6,492 nucleotides of DNA, taken from contig JAVBMO010000039.1 in NCBI GenBank assembly GCA_031552355.1, positions 1 through 6,492 of the forward strand. Reading direction: 5' to 3'. Position 1 is the stretch's first letter. Every line of letters begins with the position of its first letter. Positions 1-5,692 of this stretch are shown in pieces. The stretch is from JAVBMO01 sp031552355 (GTDB lineage Bacteria; Bacteroidota; Bacteroidia; Bacteroidales; P3). Both the position numbers and the translations under genes were made by a program. Under the pieces are notes generated by a model, which did no database searches, was not told the origin of the DNA, and saw nothing but the letters and a program-made list of their open reading frames with translations.

Positions 1-875
1 TCTAACCAACGCATTGAAATAAGCGGCGTCCAACGCTTCTTCATCGCTGATATAATAACGGGTCTCTTTCATCTCTTTATGTTTAATAATTCTTATACTC
101 TCTATTTGAACCAAGGTTTTTAAACCGCTCCACAATTCTATATTTTCTGACAGCAAAACGTTTTCTGAGCGAATGATGCTGCACTTGCGGGTTTCAAATC
201 TTCCATGCTTATATTCCCATTCCTCCGAAATACTTTCTGCTCGGCAAGACTTAAAACCACAAACCGTATCTTCATACAGTTCCCGTTGATTTTCTTTTAA
301 AGACAGCAGGTAATGGCCTCCTTTATCGGTTATCTGTTTAGCTATTTCACGCTGACAACCAATAGCATCGATACTTACAGTAGCATCCGTTATGTCCAGT
401 TCTTCTATCAGCAGGGGAAGGGCTGTGATTTCATTGCTCTTATCTTCCACTTTTTTCTGAGCTATGCAAAGGCGGTTTTCCGCCACCCAGGCATTTACTA
501 TATAAAAGCCCCGATTCCCCTACTGGTAGGTGAAACGCTTTTGAGCTTTTTACCATCTAAACAGATTTGCTTTTCGCATAGCAACCCGACAATATCCATA
601 CCATAATCGTTCAAGCATTTGCGCAGTAAATCAGGTTCCAATATCGAAAATACCCGGTTAAAGGTATCATGCGAGGGGATGCCGTTGGGTAATTCTAGAA
701 ACTCTTTCAGAAAAACCTCATGGGTTTTGGTAAACAAAACCATATCTTCATAATCCTCCCCATTACTCAGATAGGTCAATAAACCAATGAATAATATGTC
801 GGATAATTTATGCAAACATTTTTTCTCTACCCGAAAGTCTGCTATACTTGATAGGTAGTCATGTAATGATTTCAT
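1..875 (-). pseudogene. ISAs1-family DDE transposase, frameshifted and cut by the window edge
   Basis: Transposase of an ISAs1-family insertion sequence. The first frame starts at ATG 875 (MKSLHDYL) and has the family's N-terminal region (HKLSDILFIGLL, then LPNGIPSHDTFNRVFS) and the first catalytic Asp in LDGKK (D107). It then runs into a stop at 498-500. The -1 frame takes over exactly at the homology break: SPTSRG continues as NRGFYIVNAWVAENRL, then KKVEDKSNEIT, then SIDAIGCQ with the second catalytic Asp (about residue 170). It stays open to base 1 (YYISDEEALDAAYFNALVR). One G is missing from the run at 517-520. About 292 codons are visible; family members usually have about 370-380, so the third acidic residue (IENxLHW region) lies outside. 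The frame break could be a real mutation or a homopolymer sequencing error. The family call rests on motifs recognised by eye and is firm. Confidence 0.93.
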
Positions 876-949
876 TATACAAAACTACAAATTTCGTGCG
901 TTTGCCCTAATGTCCTATCGGCTAAGCCAAATTTATGTAATTTTGTTTC
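876..949. other. Gap between divergent transposases, probable IS end(s)
   Basis: This 74-bp gap separates the divergently oriented ISAs1 and IS200/IS605 transposase genes, so it should hold one end of the ISAs1 element and the left end of the IS200-like element. The terminal inverted repeat cannot be named because the other ISAs1 end is outside the window. A tiny palindrome GGC-TAA-GCC (919-928 region) is the only secondary structure seen, and it is weaker than expected for a Y1 left-end hairpin. A match to the Bacteroidota -7 element (TAnnTTTG) occurs on each strand (938-945 plus; TAGTTTTG upstream of 875 minus), but no TTTG -33 box is correctly spaced, so no promoter is called. Confidence 0.4.
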
Positions 950-1396
950 ATGGGTCATTATAAGCGACAAAATCATGTAGTTTGGCAATGTAACTATCAC
1001 ATTGTTTTTTGTCCTAAATATAGATTTAGGATATTAACAGGGATCGTAAAAGATTTGGTCGAACACGACATCCGAATGTTATGTGAATGGAAAGGTTGTG
1101 ACGTTGAAGAACTAAATGTGCAGTCAGATCATATTTACATGATAGTATGAATTCCGCCGAAGGTTTCTGTCTCGGAATTGATGGGAATCCTCAAAGGTAA
1201 ATTAGCTATAAAGCTATTCAAAAGCTATCCACAATTGAAACAAAAACCTTATTGGGGAAATCATTTTTGGTCTCGGGGTTATTTTGTAAATACCATAAAG
1301 CTGAATGAAGAACTAATTCGTCGTTATGTTCGTTATCAAGAGGAACAGGACAAAAAAGAAGAGACCAGTGGGAAGAACTTTACCCTTTTCGACTAA
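950..1396 (+). pseudogene. tnpA: IS200/IS605-family Y1 transposase with internal TGA stop
   Basis: Single-strand (HUH/Y1) transposase of the IS200/IS605 family, about the usual length (148 codons) if read through. Family landmarks occur in order: NYHIVFCPKYRFR (residues 15-27), SDHIYMIV (59-66), the PPKVS and MGILKGKLAIKLF segment, YWGNHFWSRGYF, and RRYVRYQ with the expected catalytic Tyr at about 126 and the metal-associated Gln at 130. The reading frame is interrupted only by an in-frame TGA at 1148-1150, just before IPPKVSVSE; both halves are in the same frame, so this is a nonsense mutation and not a frameshift. The HUH motif, normally H-x-H, reads H-I-Y (H61, Y63), which should weaken metal binding. 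The two lesions together argue for a dead copy. Restart at TTG 1178 would give a 72-residue fragment lacking the HUH motif. Confidence 0.92.
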
Positions 1397-1419
1397 GTTT
1401 CAAAGAACGTCAGGTGCCT

Positions 1420-1436
1420 TGAAGGCTATGCCTTCA
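1420..1436 (+). repeat. 7-bp perfect hairpin downstream of the Y1 transposase
   Basis: TGAAGGC-TAT-GCCTTCA is a perfect 7-bp stem with a 3-nt loop, starting 24 bp after the transposase stop codon. IS200/IS605 elements lack terminal inverted repeats and use subterminal hairpins recognised by TnpA, so this may be part of the right end. That role is inferred from position only; no cleavage site is demonstrated. Confidence 0.6.
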
Positions 1437-1450
1437 TTGTTTTATCAAAT

Positions 1451-1469
1451 CCACCTGCTTTTCAGGTGG
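1451..1469 (+). terminator. 7-bp hairpin followed by T-rich tract: right-end hairpin or terminator
   Basis: CCACCTG and CAGGTGG form a perfect 7-bp stem around a 5-nt loop, followed by TTGTTTAA. It fits either the right-end recognition hairpin of the IS200-like element (a TCAA tetramer, as seen at cleavage sites of some family members, sits just upstream at 1445-1448) or a weak rho-independent terminator for tnpA. The T-tract is interrupted, so terminator strength is doubtful. The right side of the stem overlaps a second possible pairing, TTTTCAGG (1459-1466) with CCTGAAAA (1480-1487). Confidence 0.45.
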
Positions 1470-1559
1470 TTGTTTAACTCCTGAAAAAATCTATAACTAT
1501 CTAACAATACCGAAAATTTAAACACAATCGGCTTAAATAGACGCAGCATCTACTTGGTC

Positions 1560-1600
1560 ATCGAGTGCAGCAGTCAAAATTTTCGACTGCTGCATCCGAT
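1560..1600. repeat. Long hairpin, 10-bp perfect core
   Basis: TGCAGCAGTC (1566-1575) pairs perfectly with GACTGCTGCA (1585-1594). Pairing continues outward through one mismatch and one wobble to ATCG (1560-1563) with CGAT (1597-1600). The loop AAAATTTTC is itself largely self-complementary. The right arm is shared with an alternative stem at 1584-1621. Confidence 0.8.
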
Positions 1601-1621
1601 CATGAGGAGATGCAGCAGTCG
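1584..1621. repeat. Alternative 13-bp stem that competes with its neighbours
   Basis: CGACTGCTGCATC (1584-1596) is the exact reverse complement of GATGCAGCAGTCG (1609-1621), with a 12-nt spacer. Because it reuses the right arm of the 1560-1600 hairpin, only one of the two can form at a time. The segment GGAGATGC at 1606-1613 could also pair with GCATCTCC at 1638-1645. Confidence 0.75.
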
Positions 1622-1628
1622 ATAGAGA

Positions 1629-1645
1629 GGAGATGCAGCATCTCC
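1629..1645. repeat. Palindrome GGAGATGC-A-GCATCTCC with T-run on plus strand
   Basis: A perfect 8-bp inverted repeat around a single A. A realistic hairpin has a 6-bp stem and GCAGC loop. On the plus strand it is followed by TTTTA (1646-1650), which resembles a small intrinsic terminator for transcripts coming from the transposase side. Confidence 0.6.
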
Positions 1646-1654
1646 TTTTACAGG

Positions 1655-1690
1655 GACTCGAGCGTCTCCTTCAAAAGAGACGCTCGAGTC
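1655..1690. terminator. 14-bp perfect hairpin 3' of the surface-protein gene cluster
   Basis: GACTCGAGCGTCTC (1655-1668) pairs perfectly with GAGACGCTCGAGTC (1677-1690) around an 8-nt loop. It lies 23 bp past the stop codon of the 1714-4125 gene, where the minus-strand operon should end. The minus-strand transcript has only CCCTGTAAAA after the stem and no U-run, so it would be a non-canonical terminator or a 3'-end stabilising structure. On the plus strand it is followed by GTTTTG, a better but short T-tract. Confidence 0.55.
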
Positions 1691-1713
1691 GTTTTGCTAC
1701 ACCTTCTTGCGTA

Positions 1714-4125
1714 TTACCATTTCAGAATCTTTTCCTGAAACAAAATACTTTGTTTGTTGCTAATTCGCAGAATGTAATTTCCTTTTGGCAAATGCGAAAT
1801 ATTCAGCTCTGTATTTTCGCCGTTTATGTCGAAAGTTTCTACCAATCTACCATTCAAGTCGAAAAACGTTATAGATTGTTTAGTTCCTCGCAATGAATTG
1901 GCTGTTCCATTATTTATTTTTAATTGTTCATAGTTCATTATAAACAGTTTCCCATTGGTCACAGGATTTGGATAAACGGAAAAACTATACATTTCATCAA
2001 TTTGTTGGATTCCTGTTGTTATTTTTTCTTTGTACGAAATTGCATAAGTCTTTGTGGTTCCATTTTGTGCGGTAACGGTGATGAAAGTCGTATCCGATAG
2101 GGTCAGTGCTTCGGAAATCTTATAAACGGCAGTTTCGTCTGCTGTTTGGGTCGTGATAACCGGCATGGGGATTCCGCTAGGAAGCAGAATTTCATACGTA
2201 AGCTTGTTGGCGGAAAAATTGTTTAGCAAGCTGTCGCTTACTTTTATCCAGGCTAAATCGGCATTGGAATTTCCCTCCGTTACAAGGAAATAGAAACTGT
2301 AAATATTTGTATTCCCATTTTCGGCTGTAACGGTAATAAAAGTTGTGTCGGACAAAGTTTGAGCATTTTGGATGAAAATAGTAGCATATTCGTCCATTCT
2401 TTGGGCGAAAATAGTAGGAACAGTTTCAGTGCCAAAAGGCAATTGAATGGTATAGTGATTCTTTTCGGATGAGAAATTCGCAAGGCTCTCTTCATTTACT
2501 TTTACTTCGGAAAGTAAATTGTTGGAACGCTGCTTTTCAACAGCGACTTTATCTAAGCAAAAATAAGCCGGAGTGTTCATATACCCACCGTAGCTGCTGG
2601 TGTCCGAAGAAGATACTGTGTAATATACTTTTGCCACATTTCCCAATGAACTCAAATCGACCCAACGCCAATTGTTTATAATATAATCTTCCTCAGAATT
2701 ATCGGAACGGAAGTCTGCCAAGTAGAAATCCACCGTTCCGGTGCTTTTTCCGGCAGTGTCTATGCCTTCAAATGTAACTTTAAACCAGTCTTTGTCAGTC
2801 CCGTTTTCGCCACCGAATTTTTTGGCAAAAGCATCGCCTTCCAACATGGAATAGTAGGTCGCAGTGGTATTTGTGATATAAGTTCCGGCTATGCGATAAT
2901 TTTTATTTTCTGAAAATGAAAAATGATGATTGTTGAGAATGCCGTAATCCAGCATCTGTAAAGTCATTTCGGAAAAATAAGCGGTTACATAAGTGGAATC
3001 TTTTCCATCGATTCCACCGCCTGTAATGGCGCTAAACTGGTTGGTTGTGAGGAATTTGTCAGTGGTGTTAGTTTTGTTGGTATAAGTGAATCCCTCCCAC
3101 GAAGCGCCATCCCATGCCGTGGCATAATGAAAAACAAAAGGATTTTTTCCAAAGGTTTTGTTGTTAAAACCATAACCCAATTCGTCTAAATCTTCTTCAT
3201 ATTGCAAAGTTTCGTCCCAAATGCTGTCAGGCGAAGAAAGCAAACCGGATAAATTCAAAATATGGTATTCCTTTTCGGGGTCTAAAGTGTTTTCTTCGGC
3301 ATAAGTATTCATTTTGGGGTGAAGGTCTTCCACGCCGGGGTATTGCAATTCGGTGGACATTTCGCCCAAGATTCCTGCATATTTATTCATGGCGGAATAC
3401 ACCTTCACGAAATCTATTGAGGGTAGATGAACAGGATTCCCTTCTGAATCTATGGCCCAAGAAATTTTGATTTTGCTGAGTTCATCGGTATTCGGGACAT
3501 TGTCGGCATAGCCCCATAGATTGGCTTTGTTGCGCAAAGAATCTTCAAAAAGCGTTCCTTTGAAAGTAAGCGTTTCTTCGGTTATCCACGCAGGAAAAGC
3601 GCCGGGCATACTGTCTTTTCTTCCCAAATTATCTGTCCAAGGCACTTTTTTCAAGCCTTCGGTGGGTTTGGTGTAAGTAATTTCGTAGTTTTTGGTGCAA
3701 AAATCGTAAACAGAACCTTTGATTTCGTACCAAGGATCATCTGGTAAACCGTTACCATTCACATCTTGTGAAACCATTACAATTCCCGGTTCGGGATTTC
3801 CTGTAAAAGCGTTTCCAAAAACCTTGAAATCATAGTTTCCACGGCTGTTTGCAATCGGATGGTCGAAGCCGAAAACGATGTAACCACCATAAGCGCCCAG
3901 CGACACCAAACCGTTGGGTTTTTGCAGGTTTGCAAAAGCTTTTTTGTTTAGAGAATCTTGGGTGTCCCCAACTTCATATTTGGGATAATTTTTGTTGGTA
4001 TATTGTCCGGGCGCCGGAACATAATCCAATACTTTGGTACAAAAAGCAGATTGGGCTTGTGTGGATAAGTTCAATAAAACGGCGACTGTCAACAGCGCCA
4101 AAAGATTTAGATATAACTTTTTCAT
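1714..4125 (-). CDS. Large T9SS-exported surface protein with DUF4465 region, BtuH-like candidate
   Basis: An 803-residue secreted protein. Residues 1-25 are a signal peptide (MKKLYLNLLALLTVAVLLNLS, then TQAQ) with no lipobox Cys. Residues about 28-265 match the Bacteroidota cell-surface module beginning VLDYVPAPGQ, with SLGAYGGYIVFGFDH and a Ca-binding-like loop DVNGNGLPDD (121-130). Residues about 290-530 look like DUF4465 (ATAWDGASWEGFTYTN, TAYFSE, NWRWVDLSSLG, TPAYFCLDKV). Two tandem cadherin-like beta-sandwich repeats follow (about 537-617 and 622-700, sharing SDTTFITVTAxNG). Residues 712-803 form a T9SS type A sorting domain (VYPNP to GNYILRI). Such modules commonly sit beside BtuB/BtuG-type genes, and B12-binding BtuH proteins are known from these loci; a B12-binding role here is inference. 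It is last in the three-gene run, 127 bp after the propeller gene. The sorting domain has an in-frame repeat-derived expansion. Start ATG 4125 is set by the signal peptide. Function confidence is about 0.5. Confidence 0.93.
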   Translation of the reverse strand: MKKLYLNLLALLTVAVLLNLSTQAQSAFCTKVLDYVPAPGQYTNKNYPKYEVGDTQDSLNKKAFANLQKPNGLVSLGAYGGYIVFGFDHPIANSRGNYDFKVFGNAFTGNPEPGIVMVSQDVNGNGLPDDPWYEIKGSVYDFCTKNYEITYTKPTEGLKKVPWTDNLGRKDSMPGAFPAWITEETLTFKGTLFEDSLRNKANLWGYADNVPNTDELSKIKISWAIDSEGNPVHLPSIDFVKVYSAMNKYAGILGEMSTELQYPGVEDLHPKMNTYAEENTLDPEKEYHILNLSGLLSSPDSIWDETLQYEEDLDELGYGFNNKTFGKNPFVFHYATAWDGASWEGFTYTNKTNTTDKFLTTNQFSAITGGGIDGKDSTYVTAYFSEMTLQMLDYGILNNHHFSFSENKNYRIAGTYITNTTATYYSMLEGDAFAKKFGGENGTDKDWFKVTFEGIDTAGKSTGTVDFYLADFRSDNSEEDYIINNWRWVDLSSLGNVAKVYYTVSSSDTSSYGGYMNTPAYFCLDKVAVEKQRSNNLLSEVKVNEESLANFSSEKNHYTIQLPFGTETVPTIFAQRMDEYATIFIQNAQTLSDTTFITVTAENGNTNIYSFYFLVTEGNSNADLAWIKVSDSLLNNFSANKLTYEILLPSGIPMPVITTQTADETAVYKISEALTLSDTTFITVTAQNGTTKTYAISYKEKITTGIQQIDEMYSFSVYPNPVTNGKLFIMNYEQLKINNGTANSLRGTKQSITFFDLNGRLVETFDINGENTELNISHLPKGNYILRISNKQSILFQEKILKW
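1873..1942 (-). repeat. Dispersed-repeat sequence inside the T9SS domain coding region
   Basis: In the gene's reading direction this segment encodes FIMNYEQLKINNG and then SLRGTKQS, between the YPNP strand and the FFDLNGR strand of the sorting domain. SLRGTKQS is a translation I associate with a widespread intergenic repeat (plus strand here agattgtttagttcctcgca, 1873-1892). The adjacent 1909-1932 matches 21 of 24 bases of the AT-rich repeat at 4128-4151. The YPNP-to-D/NxxG spacing is 34 residues here and 18 in the neighbouring propeller protein. Confidence 0.65.
1909..1932. repeat. Copy 3 of the 24-bp AT-rich repeat, within coding sequence
   Basis: Aligned without gaps to 4128-4151, it differs at three positions (C to T at the seventh, A to G at the eighteenth, T to A at the last). 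It is the same orientation as the two intergenic copies. Confidence 0.6.
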
Positions 4126-4127
4126 AG

Positions 4128-4151
4128 ATTATTCATTTTTAATTATTCATT
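4128..4151. repeat. Copy 1 of the 24-bp AT-rich repeat, directly upstream of the DUF4465 gene
   Basis: Built from two ATTATTCATT words. It ends two bases before the start codon at 4125, so it forms the ribosome-binding region of that gene on the minus strand. It differs from the copy at 5656-5679 at one of 24 bases. Confidence 0.75.
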
Positions 4152-4177
4152 CTGAATTGGACATAATTTTCCCCATG

Positions 4178-4226
4178 AGGTAGAAAATACGAAGCTTTAC
4201 GGCCGTTTTACTTGTATTTTCTCCTT
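4178..4226. repeat. Long imperfect hairpin between the propeller and DUF4465 genes
   Basis: GAAAATAC (4183-4190) pairs with GTATTTTC (4214-4221). The stem continues inward through a bulged G to AAG/CTT and outward through one mismatch to GG/CC. The loop contains the perfect palindrome ACGGCCGT (4199-4206). In the direction of transcription the seven-T tract (4233-4227) comes before the stem, and no U-run follows it, so this is not a standard terminator. It may be an mRNA processing or stability element that sets different levels of the two surface proteins, or a mobile palindromic repeat. Confidence 0.6.
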
Positions 4227-4252
4227 AAAAAAAGAAAAGGTTTTGTCTTAAT

Positions 4253-5587
4253 TTATCGTTTTATGATTTTGAAATTCTGTGAATTATTTCCTGAAATAAG
4301 TTTCAGCAGATAAATTCCGGAAGGAAGTTTTTCAAGATTTATTTGTTCGTAATTTGATGCCAAATCTTTTGTCAATTGTAAAATTCCCTGCGTATTGAAA
4401 ATCTGCAACTTTGTTGTAGCGGCATTTTCAATAGATAAGGTTTTGATGCAAGGATTAGGATAAACATTTATTTGGATTTTATTTTCGTCATTATTTGGAC
4501 AAATGCCGGCCATAGTTCCCGGAATATTCCAAAAAGCCACGCCATTGGGATTTACGCCAACAGAATTTATCCTGAATTTTAATTTCCCCGAAGAATCGAA
4601 GCAAAGCAAATCGCCTTCACTGACAAAATCCGGGCTGGTATTGGCAATATATACATCGCCATTGGCAGGATTTACATTGATTCCATACGCATTGCTGATG
4701 ATTGTTTCATCACTGATAAAACTATTGTTTTCCAAGGTTTTTGTTTCCAAATCAAAGCGTTTTACCCACGAAGAAACCTCAGGGTAATTCGAGTAATCGG
4801 AACTGTAGATATAGGCATATTTTCCATAAATATCTAAATTCAACGCTTCAACAGCGAACGATTCTGCCACTTCTTGGGTTGTGGTATCAATTCTTTTTAA
4901 AGAATAGGGGATGTCGTTGTAATTTCCTCTTACTGTTACATAAATGCTTCCATATCCATCGGGCAGAACTTTAAAAGGATTTAGTCCGACTTCAATTTTT
5001 TTAGCTTGAGTAAAAGAAGGAATATCAATAACAGAAACAGTATGGTCATAGTTTCCTGTTTCAAATTCCAAACCGCCGGAATTGGCAACATAAATTTTGT
5101 TTCCGGCCACACAAATTCCTTCAGGATTTCTTCCCACGTTTACACTCCCGTCTAAAGTTAAGCTTGCTGTATCAATACGATAAACCTTTCCATTGAAAGC
5201 CGAAACATAGGCTTTATTTTCGTGAAAGGCAATATAGCGCGGCTCGCTGGCAATATTACCTTCGAACAAAGGAATTTGCGCCAACGACTGTCCTGTATTA
5301 ATATCAAAAATTTGAACCAAACTGGAAACATTTACCACAACATAAACCTTATTCCCATGAATTTTAATATCTGTGGGCGTGTCGCCAATATTGCTGTTGC
5401 CATTTTTAGAACTAAAAAAATCCAAATTATTGTTTTGTTGATTTGCCGGATCAATAAAAGCAATGGACGCATTGCTCATGTTCCAAGTACCTTCGTTACA
5501 AACAAATATACCTTTGGTTTGCAATTGAGCGAGTAGTGTGTTCGTTGTTGCAAAAAGAATTAAGAAAAAGAGAATTTGTTTTTTCAT
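4253..5587 (-). CDS. YncE/BtuG-like beta-propeller surface protein with T9SS sorting domain
   Basis: A 444-residue exported protein. I start it at ATG 5587 and not at the longer in-frame start at 5656, because MKKQILFFLILFATTNTLLA is then a clean signal peptide (likely cleavage after A20) and the longer form would bury it behind a polar extension. There is no lipobox Cys. Residues about 24-356 are a propeller of the YncE/DUF5074 type: GIFVCNEG opening, then recurrent blades with NKVYVVV, NKAYVSA, NKIYVANSGG, GSIYVTV and GDVYIANTS, closing with NPNGVAFW. Residues 372-444 are a T9SS type A sorting domain (INVYPNP, LQIFNTQG, SGIYLLKLI). BtuG of Bacteroides thetaiotaomicron is a propeller of this kind that binds vitamin B12 and caps BtuB. 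Position directly after a TonB-dependent receptor supports the same role here, but the ligand is inferred. BtuG is normally a lipoprotein, so the T9SS tail is a notable difference. Confidence 0.93.
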   Translation of the reverse strand: MKKQILFFLILFATTNTLLAQLQTKGIFVCNEGTWNMSNASIAFIDPANQQNNNLDFFSSKNGNSNIGDTPTDIKIHGNKVYVVVNVSSLVQIFDINTGQSLAQIPLFEGNIASEPRYIAFHENKAYVSAFNGKVYRIDTASLTLDGSVNVGRNPEGICVAGNKIYVANSGGLEFETGNYDHTVSVIDIPSFTQAKKIEVGLNPFKVLPDGYGSIYVTVRGNYNDIPYSLKRIDTTTQEVAESFAVEALNLDIYGKYAYIYSSDYSNYPEVSSWVKRFDLETKTLENNSFISDETIISNAYGINVNPANGDVYIANTSPDFVSEGDLLCFDSSGKLKFRINSVGVNPNGVAFWNIPGTMAGICPNNDENKIQINVYPNPCIKTLSIENAATTKLQIFNTQGILQLTKDLASNYEQINLEKLPSGIYLLKLISGNNSQNFKIIKR

Positions 5588-5692
5588 AATAATAAATTTA
5601 TTTATGTATTTAATTTTTTGTTTATTAGTGTTGTATGTAAAATTTGGGCTGTTCAATTATTCATTATTAATTATTCATTTTTCATTGGAAAG
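5588..5692. other. Gap between receptor and propeller genes
   Basis: 105 bp, strongly AT-rich, holding a copy of the AT-rich repeat just after the receptor stop. No Shine-Dalgarno site is seen before ATG 5587 (the leader is all A/T plus one C and one G), which is normal for Bacteroidota. I see no TAnnTTTG promoter element on the minus strand and no hairpin with a U-run, so co-transcription with the receptor gene is likely. Confidence 0.5.
5656..5679. repeat. Copy 2 of the 24-bp AT-rich repeat, just past the receptor stop
   Basis: It matches 4128-4151 at 23 of 24 bases in the same orientation and is extended by TTTTCATTGG. It lies 13 bp downstream of the receptor stop codon on the transcribed (minus) strand. 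Confidence 0.75.

Larger units (their letters stand above)
1539..1690. repeat. Array of palindromic units, no gene
   Basis: The 317-bp gap 1397-1713 contains no credible gene. Its right half is a tight array of related palindromes built from GATGCAGCAGTC, GGAGATGC and GAGACGC words. The units are a degenerate AGACGC-A-GCATCT at 1539-1551, a long stem at 1560-1600, a repeated GAGGAGATGCAGCA at 1604-1617 and 1627-1640, a hairpin at 1629-1645 and a 14-bp stem at 1655-1690. It lies 3' of the three-gene minus-strand cluster and next to a Y1 transposase remnant. It could be the operon's 3' end, a REP/MITE-like element or both. The stretch 1488-1538 shows nothing recognisable. Confidence 0.75.

Noticed and set aside
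313..606. Plus-strand open frame of 97 codons
   Set aside because: Antisense to the frameshifted ISAs1 transposase, whose family motifs are unmistakable on the minus strand; the plus-strand product has no recognisable features.
938..945. TAATTTTG as a Bacteroidota -7 promoter element for the Y1 gene
   Set aside because: The nearest TTTG is about 33 bp upstream, too far for a -33 box, and transcription would begin essentially at the start codon.
1148..1150. TGA read as an amino acid (alternative genetic code or recoding) in the Y1 transposase
   Set aside because: The other genes here end in TAA and give no support for recoding; the degenerate HUH motif beside it points to decay.
1539..1690. 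CRISPR array
   Set aside because: The repeated words are short, irregularly spaced and inverted; there are no uniform direct repeats with equal spacers and no cas genes.
1633..1896. Plus-strand open frame of 87 codons
   Set aside because: Begins in the palindrome array and runs antisense through the sorting domain of the DUF4465 protein; no recognisable motif.
4221..4226. Shine-Dalgarno-like AAGGAG on the minus strand
   Set aside because: No ATG, GTG or TTG at a workable distance downstream; it is part of the hairpin stem and about 95 bases from the real start.
4126..4252. Possible cobalamin riboswitch in the leader of the DUF4465 gene
   Set aside because: The gap is 127 bp, too short for the usual riboswitch of around 200 nt, and I see no B12-box-like core. 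The same holds for the 105-bp gap at 5588-5692. If present it should be upstream of the receptor gene, outside the window.
5588..5656. Longer N-terminus for the propeller protein, starting at 5656
   Set aside because: It adds a polar 23-residue extension ahead of an otherwise ideal signal peptide and is encoded by AT-rich intergenic sequence.
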